This document shows positions 24,314 through 31,886 of a stretch of 31,924 bases of DNA, piece after piece. The stretch is from an uncultured Oscillospiraceae bacterium (GTDB lineage: Bacteria; Bacillota; Clostridia; Oscillospirales; Acutalibacteraceae), in contig CAJJLZ010000026.1 in NCBI GenBank assembly GCA_905192745.1, positions 1-31,924 on the forward strand. The letters are read 5' to 3'. Each line of letters opens with the position of its first letter. Positions within the stretch are counted from its first letter, which is position 1. The position numbers and the translations under genes are program-made. The notes beneath the pieces were generated by a model. That model had not been told where the DNA came from. It worked only from the letters and a program-made list of their open reading frames with translations, and ran no database searches.

Positions 24314-25343
24314 GCAGATCACCGCTCTTTCGGAAGGTGTGGGGCAGATACGGCTCACGATGCGTGATGCAGTGAGGATTGGAGCAGAGCGCCTCCATCC
24401 CCTGCGGCGGAACGGGCAGCGTTTTCCGGTTTCCTTCCAGCATCTTCATCATCAGAGCCATCCGGGCGTATAACCCGTATTCGGTCTGCTCAAAATATTT
24501 GGCCCGGGGATCGTCGTCCACTTCGACCGTGATTTCGTCCACCCGGGGCAGGGGATGCAGAACGATCAGGTCGTTTTTGGCGGCTTTCATTTTCGCCGCG
24601 TCCAGTACATACACGCCCTTCTGACGTTCATATTCCTCCGGCGATTCGAAACGTTCTCTCTGGATACGGGTCATGTACAGTACGTCCAGCAGAGGCATGG
24701 CCTCGGCGAGGTTGTCCACTTCCTGCCAAGTGCAGCCGGCCGCTGAGAGGAAATCCTTGATATAGCTTGGCACACCGAGATTTTTGGTGGAGATCAGCAC
24801 AAAACGGTTATCCGGGAATCCAGCCAGCGCCTTGATGAGGGAGTGGACGGTGCGGCCGTTTTTCAGATCCCCGCACAGCCCGATGCACAGTCCGCGGAAG
24901 GTGCCTTTTTCATGCCGCAGAGTGACCAGATCGGTCAGGGTTTGGGTGGGGTGCAGGTGGCCGCCGTCCCCGGCGTTGATTACCGGAACACGGGAATAGA
25001 GGGATGCGGCTCTGGCCGATCCGGCGACGGGATGGCGCATGGCGATGATGTCCGCATATCCGCTTACCACCCGAACGGTGTCCTTCAGGCTTTCCCCTTT
25101 GGAAACCGAGGAATTGGCCGGATTGTCGAAGCCGATAATCCGGCCGCCAAGCCGCAGCATGGCAGTCTGAAAGGACATCTGCGTACGGGTGGAGGGTTCG
25201 TAAAACAGGGTGGCCAGAATCCGCCCCCGGCAGACGCCGTAATAATCGTCCATATGCTCCCGGATATCGCAGGCGAGCCGGGTGATTTCTTCCCATTCCT
25301 CTACCGACAGGTCGGCCAGGTCGATCAGGTTACGCGATTGCAT
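24273..25343 (-). CDS. pyrB: Aspartate carbamoyltransferase with C-terminal PyrI-like zinc domain
   Basis: A 356-residue enzyme of pyrimidine synthesis, joining carbamoyl phosphate and aspartate. The catalytic part (residues 1-310) has FYEPSTRTQMSF with S51, T52, R53 and T54, IAMRHP, GDGGHLHPTQTLTDL and VLHPLPRVDEI. PyrB chains are normally about 305-311 residues. Here 45 further residues carry C320, C325, C346 and C349 (Cx4C-x20-Cx2C) with SNPHCITHREP, matching the zinc-binding half of regulatory chain PyrI, but the nucleotide-binding half is missing. The ATG at 25343 is chosen over GTG at 25352 because ggaag then lies 8 bases upstream. The next gene overlaps its end. Confidence 0.93.
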   Translation of the reverse strand: MQSRNLIDLADLSVEEWEEITRLACDIREHMDDYYGVCRGRILATLFYEPSTRTQMSFQTAMLRLGGRIIGFDNPANSSVSKGESLKDTVRVVSGYADIIAMRHPVAGSARAASLYSRVPVINAGDGGHLHPTQTLTDLVTLRHEKGTFRGLCIGLCGDLKNGRTVHSLIKALAGFPDNRFVLISTKNLGVPSYIKDFLSAAGCTWQEVDNLAEAMPLLDVLYMTRIQRERFESPEEYERQKGVYVLDAAKMKAAKNDLIVLHPLPRVDEITVEVDDDPRAKYFEQTEYGLYARMALMMKMLEGNRKTLPVPPQGMEALCSNPHCITHREPYLPHTFRKSGDLLVCDYCEERTLLY

Positions 25344-25492
25344 GGGCTGCACTTCCGTTTCTTCTGTATCAAAGCAGGTGAAAGTTCGTCAAGCGGCGGA
25401 GTGGCTTCTACCCGTCCGCCACCTGACAGTTTACCAGCTTTTTCGTCTCCATGCAACCGTTCCCACGCCGAAATTTGGGGAAAGCGCGGGCC

Positions 25493-25533
25493 ATGCCCGA
25501 AGGCTTGTGACACAACCTGCCTTTTGCGGGCAT
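25493..25533 (-). promoter_or_regulatory. Structured hairpin in the pyrB leader
   Basis: On the minus strand ATGCCCG, AAGGC and TTGTG pair in turn with CACAA, GCCTT and CGGGCAT to give a 17-bp stem with two three-base bulges on one side. It lies about 150 bases before the pyrB ATG, in a 346-base gap with no gene; a second stem (GGCGGA/TCCGCC) lies nearer the start. I see no convincing PyrR-binding sequence or U-run terminator, so pyrimidine control by this structure is only a possibility. Confidence 0.4.
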
Positions 25534-25629
25534 AAAGCGGAAGGGGCGGAACCTCCCGTATCCCCGTTCGGCACGAATGGAGAAAATTCCCGGTTTTACA
25601 ATACTGAACAGGTCGATGAGAACTCGGAC

Positions 25630-25658
25630 TTGATTTTTAGACAAGGGTAGTGTATACT
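25630..25658 (+). promoter_or_regulatory. Promoter of tRNA-Leu
   Basis: TTGATT at 25630-25635 and TATACT at 25653-25658 stand 17 bases apart. The expected start, near 25665, precedes the mature tRNA by about 25 bases, which RNase P would remove. Confidence 0.7.
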
Positions 25659-25689
25659 ACTTTTGCGCTGTTATACCGGCGCCAAACAG

Positions 25690-25772
25690 GCCGCTGTGGC
25701 GGAATTGGCAGACGCACCGCACTCAAAATGCGGCGGGAAACCATGCCGGTTCGAGTCCGGCCAGCGGCACCA
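25690..25772 (+). tRNA. tRNA-Leu (CAA), CCA encoded
   Basis: GCCGCTG at 25690-25696 pairs with CAGCGGC at 25762-25768 as the acceptor stem, followed by the discriminator A and an encoded CCA ending at 25772. The anticodon stem CCGCA/TGCGG encloses the loop CTCAAAA, giving anticodon CAA (codon UUG). The long variable arm and ggttcgagtcc of the T arm fit a class II leucine tRNA. Length is 83 bases. Confidence 0.95.
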
Positions 25773-25810
25773 CACCTGCGGTGAGCAAGTCGCGCACCGC
25801 AGGCTTTTTA
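25771..25810 (+). terminator. Terminator of tRNA-Leu, copy 1
   Basis: cctgcggtg and caccgcagg form a 9-bp stem around agcaagtcgcg, followed by cTTTTTaTTTTaT. A near-identical copy lies 1260 bases downstream at 27031, after the AT-rich gene. Confidence 0.85.
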
Positions 25811-25906
25811 TTTTATATCTTTATGCCCGCGCTTATAGCGGGCATTTTTTGTAAATATTTTTCAATTTGGTGAAAAAATCGATCACTGTAAAACGGCTGA
25901 TTTTTC

Positions 25907-25934
25907 TTGCTTTTGCGGCGCTTTGTGCTATAAT
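25907..25934 (+). promoter_or_regulatory. Promoter of the gene at 26035
   Basis: TTGCTT at 25907-25912 and a perfect TATAAT at 25929-25934 with 16 bases between, and TG upstream of the -10. Transcription would start near 25941, so the hairpin repeat at 25953-25995 falls inside a leader of about 95 bases. Confidence 0.65.
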
Positions 25935-25952
25935 ATTGTTCAACTTGCACAT

Positions 25953-25995
25953 GCGCCGCCAGAGAAGGCAGACAGAGATTCCGGCTAGGCGGCGC
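25953..25995 (+). repeat. Third copy of the hairpin repeat, in a leader
   Basis: gcgccgcc at 25953-25960 pairs with ggcggcgc at 25988-25995 around a 27-base loop, the same stem and loop length as the two copies at the start of the window. About 17 of the 27 loop bases agree with those copies, and the following ATGGYATA is also shared. Here it lies between a promoter and the ribosome site of the gene at 26035, so it would be transcribed. Confidence 0.7.
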
Positions 25996-26034
25996 TATGG
26001 TATAACAGCTATAAAAAGCAGGGGGGAATATATA

Positions 26035-26970
26035 ATGAAAAAATTGACAAAGGAACAATATGATATGGCGGTTTGTTTCCTGAAATCAGAAGCACAGGAT
26101 ATAGATAAGGCTGTGTTTGAATATTTCTTTGAGAATAAGCCGCTTGCGGAAGTAACCGATATATTGCAAAGCTACCAGAACGAAGACGGCGGCTTTGGTT
26201 GGCTGGACTACGATTTTGAATGTCCTGTTTCATGCCTGAAGACTACCGAAAGTGCTTGCCGATATATTTTTGCTCTAAAAGACATTCCTGCTGCACACCC
26301 AATGATACGAAAACTTATCCCATATATTATTGGCAATTATAATGACACTACGGGAGAATGGAATAATCTTATTGTTCCTGAAGTCAACGATTATCCCCAC
26401 GCTCCTTGGTGGAAATATGACGAAGAAGAAAGACTGATTCCAAAAAGCAGAGCCGAACTGATTGAACATTATGATCCGAACACAAACTCTGCGTTGGCGG
26501 GTATCCTTGTGAAATATTCTTCATTGGTCCCAAAGAAAATTTTGGAACAAGTTATGAGCGTAGTGATAGAAAAAATAAATTCCGGTTATGAGTTCGGACA
26601 ATATGGTATGCTTTCTGATGTTTATTTTGTCAATGCTCTTGATGATGAAGAGCTGAAAAACAGCCTGCTAAAAAAATTGATGGGCGATGGGAGGTTGATA
26701 TCCATTCTTGAGGATAGGGGTACGGAAAGTGCCTATAAATTATGTCATTGGATTGATTCTCCTCATCACCCGTATTTTGCATTATATAAAGATGCGGTCC
26801 ACAATAATCTGGATTCTTTAGTCGCCTCTCAAGAAGAGGATGGCAGTTGGGCGCCAAATTGGTCGTGGGGTGAACCGAAAGTATGGGAAAGAGTAGTTAA
26901 ACGATGGAAAGGTCTTATGACTATGAAGTTCCTGTGGGCGCTAAAGAATTTCGATCGTCTGGATGATTAA
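26035..26970 (+). CDS. Alpha-toroid (terpene-cyclase-fold) protein, uncharacterised
   Basis: A 311-residue all-helical protein. Two glycine/aromatic repeats, QNEDGGFGW at 48-56 and SQEEDGSWAPNW near 275, match the QW-type repeats of the squalene-cyclase/prenyltransferase alpha-alpha toroid superfamily. The DxDD acid motif of squalene-hopene cyclases is not seen, and the protein is half their length, so cyclase activity is not supported. ATG at 26035 follows aggggggaatatata. Sampled sequence is near 37% G+C, and the gene stands between two copies of the tRNA-Leu terminator, pointing to acquired DNA. The hairpin repeat lies in its leader. Confidence 0.75.
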   Translation: MKKLTKEQYDMAVCFLKSEAQDIDKAVFEYFFENKPLAEVTDILQSYQNEDGGFGWLDYDFECPVSCLKTTESACRYIFALKDIPAAHPMIRKLIPYIIGNYNDTTGEWNNLIVPEVNDYPHAPWWKYDEEERLIPKSRAELIEHYDPNTNSALAGILVKYSSLVPKKILEQVMSVVIEKINSGYEFGQYGMLSDVYFVNALDDEELKNSLLKKLMGDGRLISILEDRGTESAYKLCHWIDSPHHPYFALYKDAVHNNLDSLVASQEEDGSWAPNWSWGEPKVWERVVKRWKGLMTMKFLWALKNFDRLDD

Positions 26971-27030
26971 TCGAACATACAGAAATGTCATGCATCTGTT
27001 TTTTGGGCCGATCTTTTTGTACCGCCCTTA

Positions 27031-27070
27031 CACACCTGCGGTGAGCAAGTCGCACACCGCGGGTTTTTCT
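27031..27070 (+). terminator. Second copy of the tRNA-Leu terminator
   Basis: Bases 27031-27053 repeat 25771-25793 exactly and the match continues to about 27068 with three changes. It would end the gene at 26035. The remaining bases up to the cas promoter (about 27071-27216) are AT-rich towards the right and hold no gene I can support. Confidence 0.8.
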
Positions 27071-27216
27071 TTGTTATCGTGGTTATCGTGCAGGTTTTGG
27101 TCACGGCCTGCCGATAGTCCTGCACTCATCGGCAGCGGGAACTTTGCGATCTTTGAAGTGCGGGTTTTATAATCTTGCAATATTTTACAAATTCTCACAG
27201 ATTTTTACTTCTTTTG

Positions 27217-27245
27217 TTGCAAATTGAATCGATGTGCGGTATAAT
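27217..27245 (+). promoter_or_regulatory. Promoter of the cas operon
   Basis: TTGCAA at 27217-27222 and TATAAT at 27240-27245 are separated by 17 bases, a strong housekeeping promoter. Transcription would start near 27252, leaving a leader of about 110 AT-rich bases before cas3. Confidence 0.7.
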
Positions 27246-27362
27246 GCTACTAAATAAAAAACCTAAGAAATAATATTTAGGCATATTTTACAAACAGCCT
27301 CGTTTATTGTGTAAATAATATGAAGAGCCGAAACGTGAGTTGCGGCGTAGAGGAAAAGGTTG

Positions 27363-29732
27363 ATGGAATATATCGCCCATAGTAAGCCGTTGGAGAACGG
27401 AGAGATACGAACGCAGACAGTGGCCGAGCATTGCCGAAATACCGCAGAATATTCTGGAAAATGTCTGGAGACAGCCGGGCTTTTTCAGGCGGGCTATCTG
27501 GCCGGATTGCTGCACGATGCGGGAAAGTGCAAACAGGAGTTTCAGTCCTACATAATCGAAGGCGAAGGGAAACGCGGAAGCGTCAATCACACTTTTGCCG
27601 GGTGCCGAATGATCCTGGAACATTTCCATGGGGAAAGTCCGGCGGGGGTTGAGAATGTTACAGCGGAATTGCTGGCGTATGCCGCCGGAGCCCATCATGG
27701 GCTTTTTGACTGTGTAGATATGCAGCAAACCTCCGGGTTTTTGCACCGTATGGAAAAAGAGAAGATTCACTATCGGGAAAGCTGCGAAAATTTTCTTGCC
27801 TGCTGTGCTGATTGGGAAGAGGTGGAAGAACGGTTCGGGAAAGCCAATCAAGAACTCTCTGCCGTATTTGACAAATTGCAGGCTCTTTCCAATGAGAATC
27901 ACGATGAAACATGGGAGGAATTTTCGTTTTATCTCGGTTTGACCGCCCGCCTTCTAACCTCGGCGGTTATTGAAGGAGACCGTCGGGATACGGCTGCGTT
28001 TATGAATGCTATACCTCCGCCCCCGGAACAGGAGAACGGGAATCGTTTTTGGAAAGCCTGTCTGCATCGTGTGGAGGAAAAGCTGGCGGCGCTTCCAAAG
28101 GAAACCCCTGTGCAGCAGACGCGGGCGGAGATTTCCGACCGTTGCCGCAGCTTTGCGGAAAAGCCGGCCGGCGTTTACCGGCTGTATGTTCCCACCGGCG
28201 GCGGAAAGACCCTGAGTTCCTTACGGTATGCGCTGGCCCATGCCGCTCAATGGGGGAAAAAGCGCGTGATTTTTGTCACGCCCCTGCTGGCGGTTTTGGA
28301 GCAGAACGCGAAGGTGGTTCGGGAATATATAGGCGATGACGGTGTTGTTTTAGAGCATCATTCCAACGTGATCCGGACAGAAGATACCGGGAATGCGCTG
28401 GACATTCGGGAGCTGGCGGTGGAGAATTGGCACGCGCCGGTGATTTTGACCACCATGGTGCAGCTGCTGAACACCTTCTTTTCAGGAAAAACCACCTCTG
28501 TGCGTCGGTTTCAAAGCCTTTGCGACGCGGTGGTGGTTATTGATGAGGTACAGACCGTCCCTAACCATATGCTGACGCTGTTCAATCTTACGGTTAATTT
28601 TCTGTCGGAAATCTGCCGGACCACTTTTTTGCTGTGCTCCGCGACACAACCCTGTTTTGAACAGGCGGACCATCCTCTGGTGAAAAAACCTGTGGACGTC
28701 GTTCCTTTTGAAAAAAAGCTGTGGGAGCCGTTTTGCCGCACCTCCATCACGGACGCCGGAAGAAAGCGGCTGGAGGAACTTCCGCCATTTATCGGCGGGG
28801 TCCTTTCCGACGCGGAAAGTCTGCTGGTGGTCTGCAATAAAAAAAGTGAAGCGGAATTTTTATACCGGACACTGGCCGGAACCGTAGAAAACTGCTTTCA
28901 TCTTTCCGCTTCCATGTGCATGGCCCACCGCCGAAGAACGCTGGAACAGATTTATCAGGCGCTGGTAAAGCGGAAGGAAAAGGTGCTCTGCATCGCCACG
29001 CAAGTCATCGAGGCTGGGGTGGATATTTCTTTTCAACGGGTCATCCGGCTGGCTGCCGGTATGGACAGCATTGTGCAGGCGGCCGGGCGATGCAACCGCA
29101 ACGGGGAAGAAGAAATGCCGGTTCCTGTGTATGTGGTACAGTGTGCGGATGAAAATCTGGGAAAATTACAGGAGATTCAAAAGGCGAAAACGGTTACCAT
29201 CGCGCTTCTGGAGGAATTTCGAAAAAGGCCGGAGGAATTTCAGAACGATTTGGCCTCCGATGATGCTGTCCGGTGGTATTACCGCAAGCTCTATGCCAAT
29301 ATGGAAGAGGGATTTCAGGATTATACGCTGAAAAAGGAACGGGACACCCTGTTTTCCATGCTGGGGGGCAACACCCGGTATTATACGGACGACTGCGGAT
29401 TTTACGGGAAATACTGTCTTGCGCAGGCGTTTGATACGGCAGGCAGTCTGTTCCATGTTTTTGATGAAAACACGGTGGATGTGGTGGTTCCGTATGGAGA
29501 AGGGGAAGCGCTGATTACGGAACTGGAGGCGCAGTCCCATGTTTCGGTCGCCTGGCTGAAAAATTGGAGCCAACGGGCAAGGCTCTATACGATTGCCCTC
29601 TATGAATACCAACAGCAGCTGTTAGGACATGACCTGCGCGGCGTAAACGGCGTTTTGGTGCTGCCGCCGGAAGCCTATGACCCGCAAACCGGGCTTTCTC
29701 TGGAACAAAAATCGAATTTTTTGGAGGTGTGA
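27363..29732 (+). CDS. cas3: CRISPR-associated helicase/nuclease Cas3 with HD domain (type I-C)
   Basis: A 789-residue effector that unwinds and cuts target DNA once Cascade has bound. The N-terminal HD nuclease has EHCRNTAEYS, LLHDAGK with H51 and D52, NHTFAG and AGAHHGL. The helicase half has Walker A PTGGGKT at 277-283, DEVQ at 394-397, CSATQP, and the C-terminal helicase motifs VIEAGVDISFQ and QAAGRCNRNGE. All look intact. The ATG at 27363 is preferred over TTG at 27360, with gaggaaaagg upstream. Its stop is 1 base before the cas5 ATG. The length and single-chain HD-helicase arrangement match type I-C. Confidence 0.95.
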   Translation: MEYIAHSKPLENGEIRTQTVAEHCRNTAEYSGKCLETAGLFQAGYLAGLLHDAGKCKQEFQSYIIEGEGKRGSVNHTFAGCRMILEHFHGESPAGVENVTAELLAYAAGAHHGLFDCVDMQQTSGFLHRMEKEKIHYRESCENFLACCADWEEVEERFGKANQELSAVFDKLQALSNENHDETWEEFSFYLGLTARLLTSAVIEGDRRDTAAFMNAIPPPPEQENGNRFWKACLHRVEEKLAALPKETPVQQTRAEISDRCRSFAEKPAGVYRLYVPTGGGKTLSSLRYALAHAAQWGKKRVIFVTPLLAVLEQNAKVVREYIGDDGVVLEHHSNVIRTEDTGNALDIRELAVENWHAPVILTTMVQLLNTFFSGKTTSVRRFQSLCDAVVVIDEVQTVPNHMLTLFNLTVNFLSEICRTTFLLCSATQPCFEQADHPLVKKPVDVVPFEKKLWEPFCRTSITDAGRKRLEELPPFIGGVLSDAESLLVVCNKKSEAEFLYRTLAGTVENCFHLSASMCMAHRRRTLEQIYQALVKRKEKVLCIATQVIEAGVDISFQRVIRLAAGMDSIVQAAGRCNRNGEEEMPVPVYVVQCADENLGKLQEIQKAKTVTIALLEEFRKRPEEFQNDLASDDAVRWYYRKLYANMEEGFQDYTLKKERDTLFSMLGGNTRYYTDDCGFYGKYCLAQAFDTAGSLFHVFDENTVDVVVPYGEGEALITELEAQSHVSVAWLKNWSQRARLYTIALYEYQQQLLGHDLRGVNGVLVLPPEAYDPQTGLSLEQKSNFLEV

Positions 29733-29733
29733 G

Positions 29734-30480
29734 ATGAAAAATACAACGTATCCCAATATTGTGGAATTTGAAGTGACTGGCAGCTACGGCCTTTTTTCCG
29801 ATCCCATCCTACGCATCGGCGGGGAAAAATGCACCTATCAGATTCCCACCTATGAGGCGCTGAAAGGTATTTTAATGTCGGTCTACTGGAAGCCTACGCT
29901 GATTTGGTTCATTGACAAAGTTCGTGTTATGAATCCCATTCAGATGGAGGTAAAGGGTATCCGGCCTCTCAAATACCACGGCAAAAATGATCTGGCTTAT
30001 TATACCTATCTCAAGGACTGCCGATATCAGGTGCAGGCCCATTTTGAATGGAATGAAAACCGCCCGGAGCTGGCGCAGGACCGCAACGAAAACAAGCACC
30101 ATGAGATCGCCAAAAAGATGATTCGCAAAGGCGGGCGGCGGGATATCTTTCTGGGCACCCGGGAGTGTCAGGGCTATGTGGAGCCCTCTGTGTTTGGAGA
30201 AGGGGCAAGCGCTTATGACGACAGCCCCGGTTTGGCGTTTGGTCTGATGTATCACGGGATTACCTATGCGGATGAAGCCCATTCGGAGGAAACCGCCAAC
30301 CGCATGACGGCCAACTTCTGGTATCCCGTTATGAACGAAAGGGGGATTATCGCTTTTCCCCGGCCGGAAGAATGCCCGCTCCACAAACCCCTTCGTCCCA
30401 TGGAAATAAAAGCCTTTGGGGAGACGCGGAATAACTTCCGCGGACTGGCGGAATTTGAGGGGGAGACGGAATGGGACTGA
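29734..30480 (+). CDS. cas5: Type I-C Cascade subunit Cas5c
   Basis: A 248-residue RAMP protein. Typical Cas5c stretches are VEFEVTGSYGLFSDPILRIGGEKCTYQIPTYEALKGI (read in parts), WKPTLIWFIDKVRVMNPI, RNENKHHEIAKKMIRKGGRRDIFLGTREC and GLMYHGITYADE. In type I-C this protein replaces Cas6: it cuts the pre-crRNA and stays on the 5' handle. The ATG at 29734 has ttggaggtg upstream. Its end overlaps cas8c by 10 bases, so the two are coupled. The sequence looks complete and of normal length. Confidence 0.94.
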   Translation: MKNTTYPNIVEFEVTGSYGLFSDPILRIGGEKCTYQIPTYEALKGILMSVYWKPTLIWFIDKVRVMNPIQMEVKGIRPLKYHGKNDLAYYTYLKDCRYQVQAHFEWNENRPELAQDRNENKHHEIAKKMIRKGGRRDIFLGTRECQGYVEPSVFGEGASAYDDSPGLAFGLMYHGITYADEAHSEETANRMTANFWYPVMNERGIIAFPRPEECPLHKPLRPMEIKAFGETRNNFRGLAEFEGETEWD

Positions 30481-31886
30481 TGCAAAAGGCGGTGGAAACC
30501 TATGACTGCCATCAGAGATATGTAGGCAGGTATAAATCCGGCCACACGGTGCTGGCTCCGGTTTCCCATATTGTTACCCGGGCCGATTTGGAGATCATTC
30601 TGAATGCGGAGGGGGAATTCCTCGGGGCCGCCGCCGTGGACAAGGAAGAACCGAAGATCATTATTCCGGCAACAGAGAGTTCTGCGGGACGGACGAGCGG
30701 GGTCTGTGCCCACCCTCTGTGCGATCAGCTGTGCTATCTGGCGCCGTATAACGAAGAAAAACATACCGATTATGTAACCGGATTGGAAAAGTGGACGGAA
30801 TCGGAAGACGGCCATCCGAAGCTGCGCCCAATTCTGACCTATGTACAGGGCGGTTCTATTCTTTCCGATCTGGAAAAGTGCGGGTTTGTCAAACGGAACG
30901 GACAGGGAAATCTGGAGGATGAAAAGAAGGAGGGAAAATGGCTGGTACGATGGCGTGTTGTTGGATTGAATGACGGAAATTCCGACGCCTGTTGGGAGGA
31001 TACCACGCTGTTCGATGCCTTTATCCGGTTTTATCAGAGGGAAAACAGCAATGGGCCCCAATGCCTGTGTATGGTCAGCGGGCAGGAAAAGCGGAGAGCG
31101 CGGCAGCATCCCAAGGGCATCATTCCCATGAACGGAAACGCAAAGCTGATTTCCTCCAACGATACCAGCAATTTCACCTATCTGGGGCGCTTCACCAGCG
31201 AGGAACAGGCGATGGAAATCAGCTATGAAGCCTCCCAAAAGGCGCATAACGCTCTGCACTGGCTGGCAGCCGAACAGGGAGCCCGGAGCGTTTTCGGTGA
31301 ACGAACCTTTTTGTGCTGGAATCCCCAAGGGCGGAAGGTCGTCCATGTGGCCGGCGTATTTGCCAGCTTGGCAAAGCCGGTAATCGAGCCGACCGAGTAT
31401 CAGAAGCAGTTGAAAGACGCGCTGAACGGATATCAAAGCCAGCTTCCGGAAACGGCCGGCGTGGTAATCGCGGCATTTGACGCCGCCACCAGCGGCCGGT
31501 TATCCCTTACTTATTACAATGAACTGACGGGTTCCGATTTTTTGCAGCGGCTGTATGACTGGGACAACACCTGCTGCTGGCCCAACGGTCCTTATGGGAT
31601 TCAGTCGCCGCCCCTGTGGCAGATCGTCAACTGTGCTTTTGGCACGCAGCAGGAGGAAAAAGGAAAGGTCCGCCTGAAAGCAGACGACCGGGTTATGTGC
31701 CAGCAGATGCAGCGATTGATTGCCTGCCGTATTGACAAGGGAATGTTCCCGGCGGATTTGGTGGAAGCCTTGTTTCATCGGGCTTCTTCGCCGCTTGCCT
31801 ATGAGCCTTCCGTGAGACGGACGCTTTTGACCACGGCCTGCGCTGTGATTCGTAAATATCATTTTGACCGAGGCACCGTAAAGTAA
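30471..31886 (+). CDS. cas8c: Type I-C Cascade large subunit Cas8c (Csd1), apparently cut short
   Basis: A 471-residue Csd1/Cas8c, starting MGLMQKAVETYD, with KLRPILTYVQGGSILSDL, RWRVVGLND, CLCMVSGQEKRRARQHPKGI, NTSNFTYLGRFT (read as SNDTSNFTYLGRF), WLAAEQGA and DAATSGRLSLTYYNEL. It recognises the PAM and holds target DNA. Csd1 proteins are usually about 570-600 residues; this frame stops at 31884-31886, some 100 short. Just past the stop, the frame beginning at 31885 runs open to the window edge as KNEKVEPESTEKL, resembling the continuation seen in relatives. A one-base change in the A-rich stretch would join them, so a frameshift (mutation, error or programmed) is likely. Confidence 0.88.
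   Translation: MGLMQKAVETYDCHQRYVGRYKSGHTVLAPVSHIVTRADLEIILNAEGEFLGAAAVDKEEPKIIIPATESSAGRTSGVCAHPLCDQLCYLAPYNEEKHTDYVTGLEKWTESEDGHPKLRPILTYVQGGSILSDLEKCGFVKRNGQGNLEDEKKEGKWLVRWRVVGLNDGNSDACWEDTTLFDAFIRFYQRENSNGPQCLCMVSGQEKRRARQHPKGIIPMNGNAKLISSNDTSNFTYLGRFTSEEQAMEISYEASQKAHNALHWLAAEQGARSVFGERTFLCWNPQGRKVVHVAGVFASLAKPVIEPTEYQKQLKDALNGYQSQLPETAGVVIAAFDAATSGRLSLTYYNELTGSDFLQRLYDWDNTCCWPNGPYGIQSPPLWQIVNCAFGTQQEEKGKVRLKADDRVMCQQMQRLIACRIDKGMFPADLVEALFHRASSPLAYEPSVRRTLLTTACAVIRKYHFDRGTVK

Noticed and set aside
25663..25854. A 63-codon frame containing AVAELADAPHSKCGGKPC
   Set aside because: This is the translated tRNA-Leu gene, a familiar annotation artefact.
25771..27068. An integrase-bearing mobile element at tRNA-Leu
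   Set aside because: The repeated segment is a terminator and no integrase, transposase or second tRNA fragment is present between the copies, so only a possible junction is reported.
26963..27172. A 69-codon frame after the toroid gene
   Set aside because: It runs through the second terminator copy and has no ribosome site or recognisable sequence.
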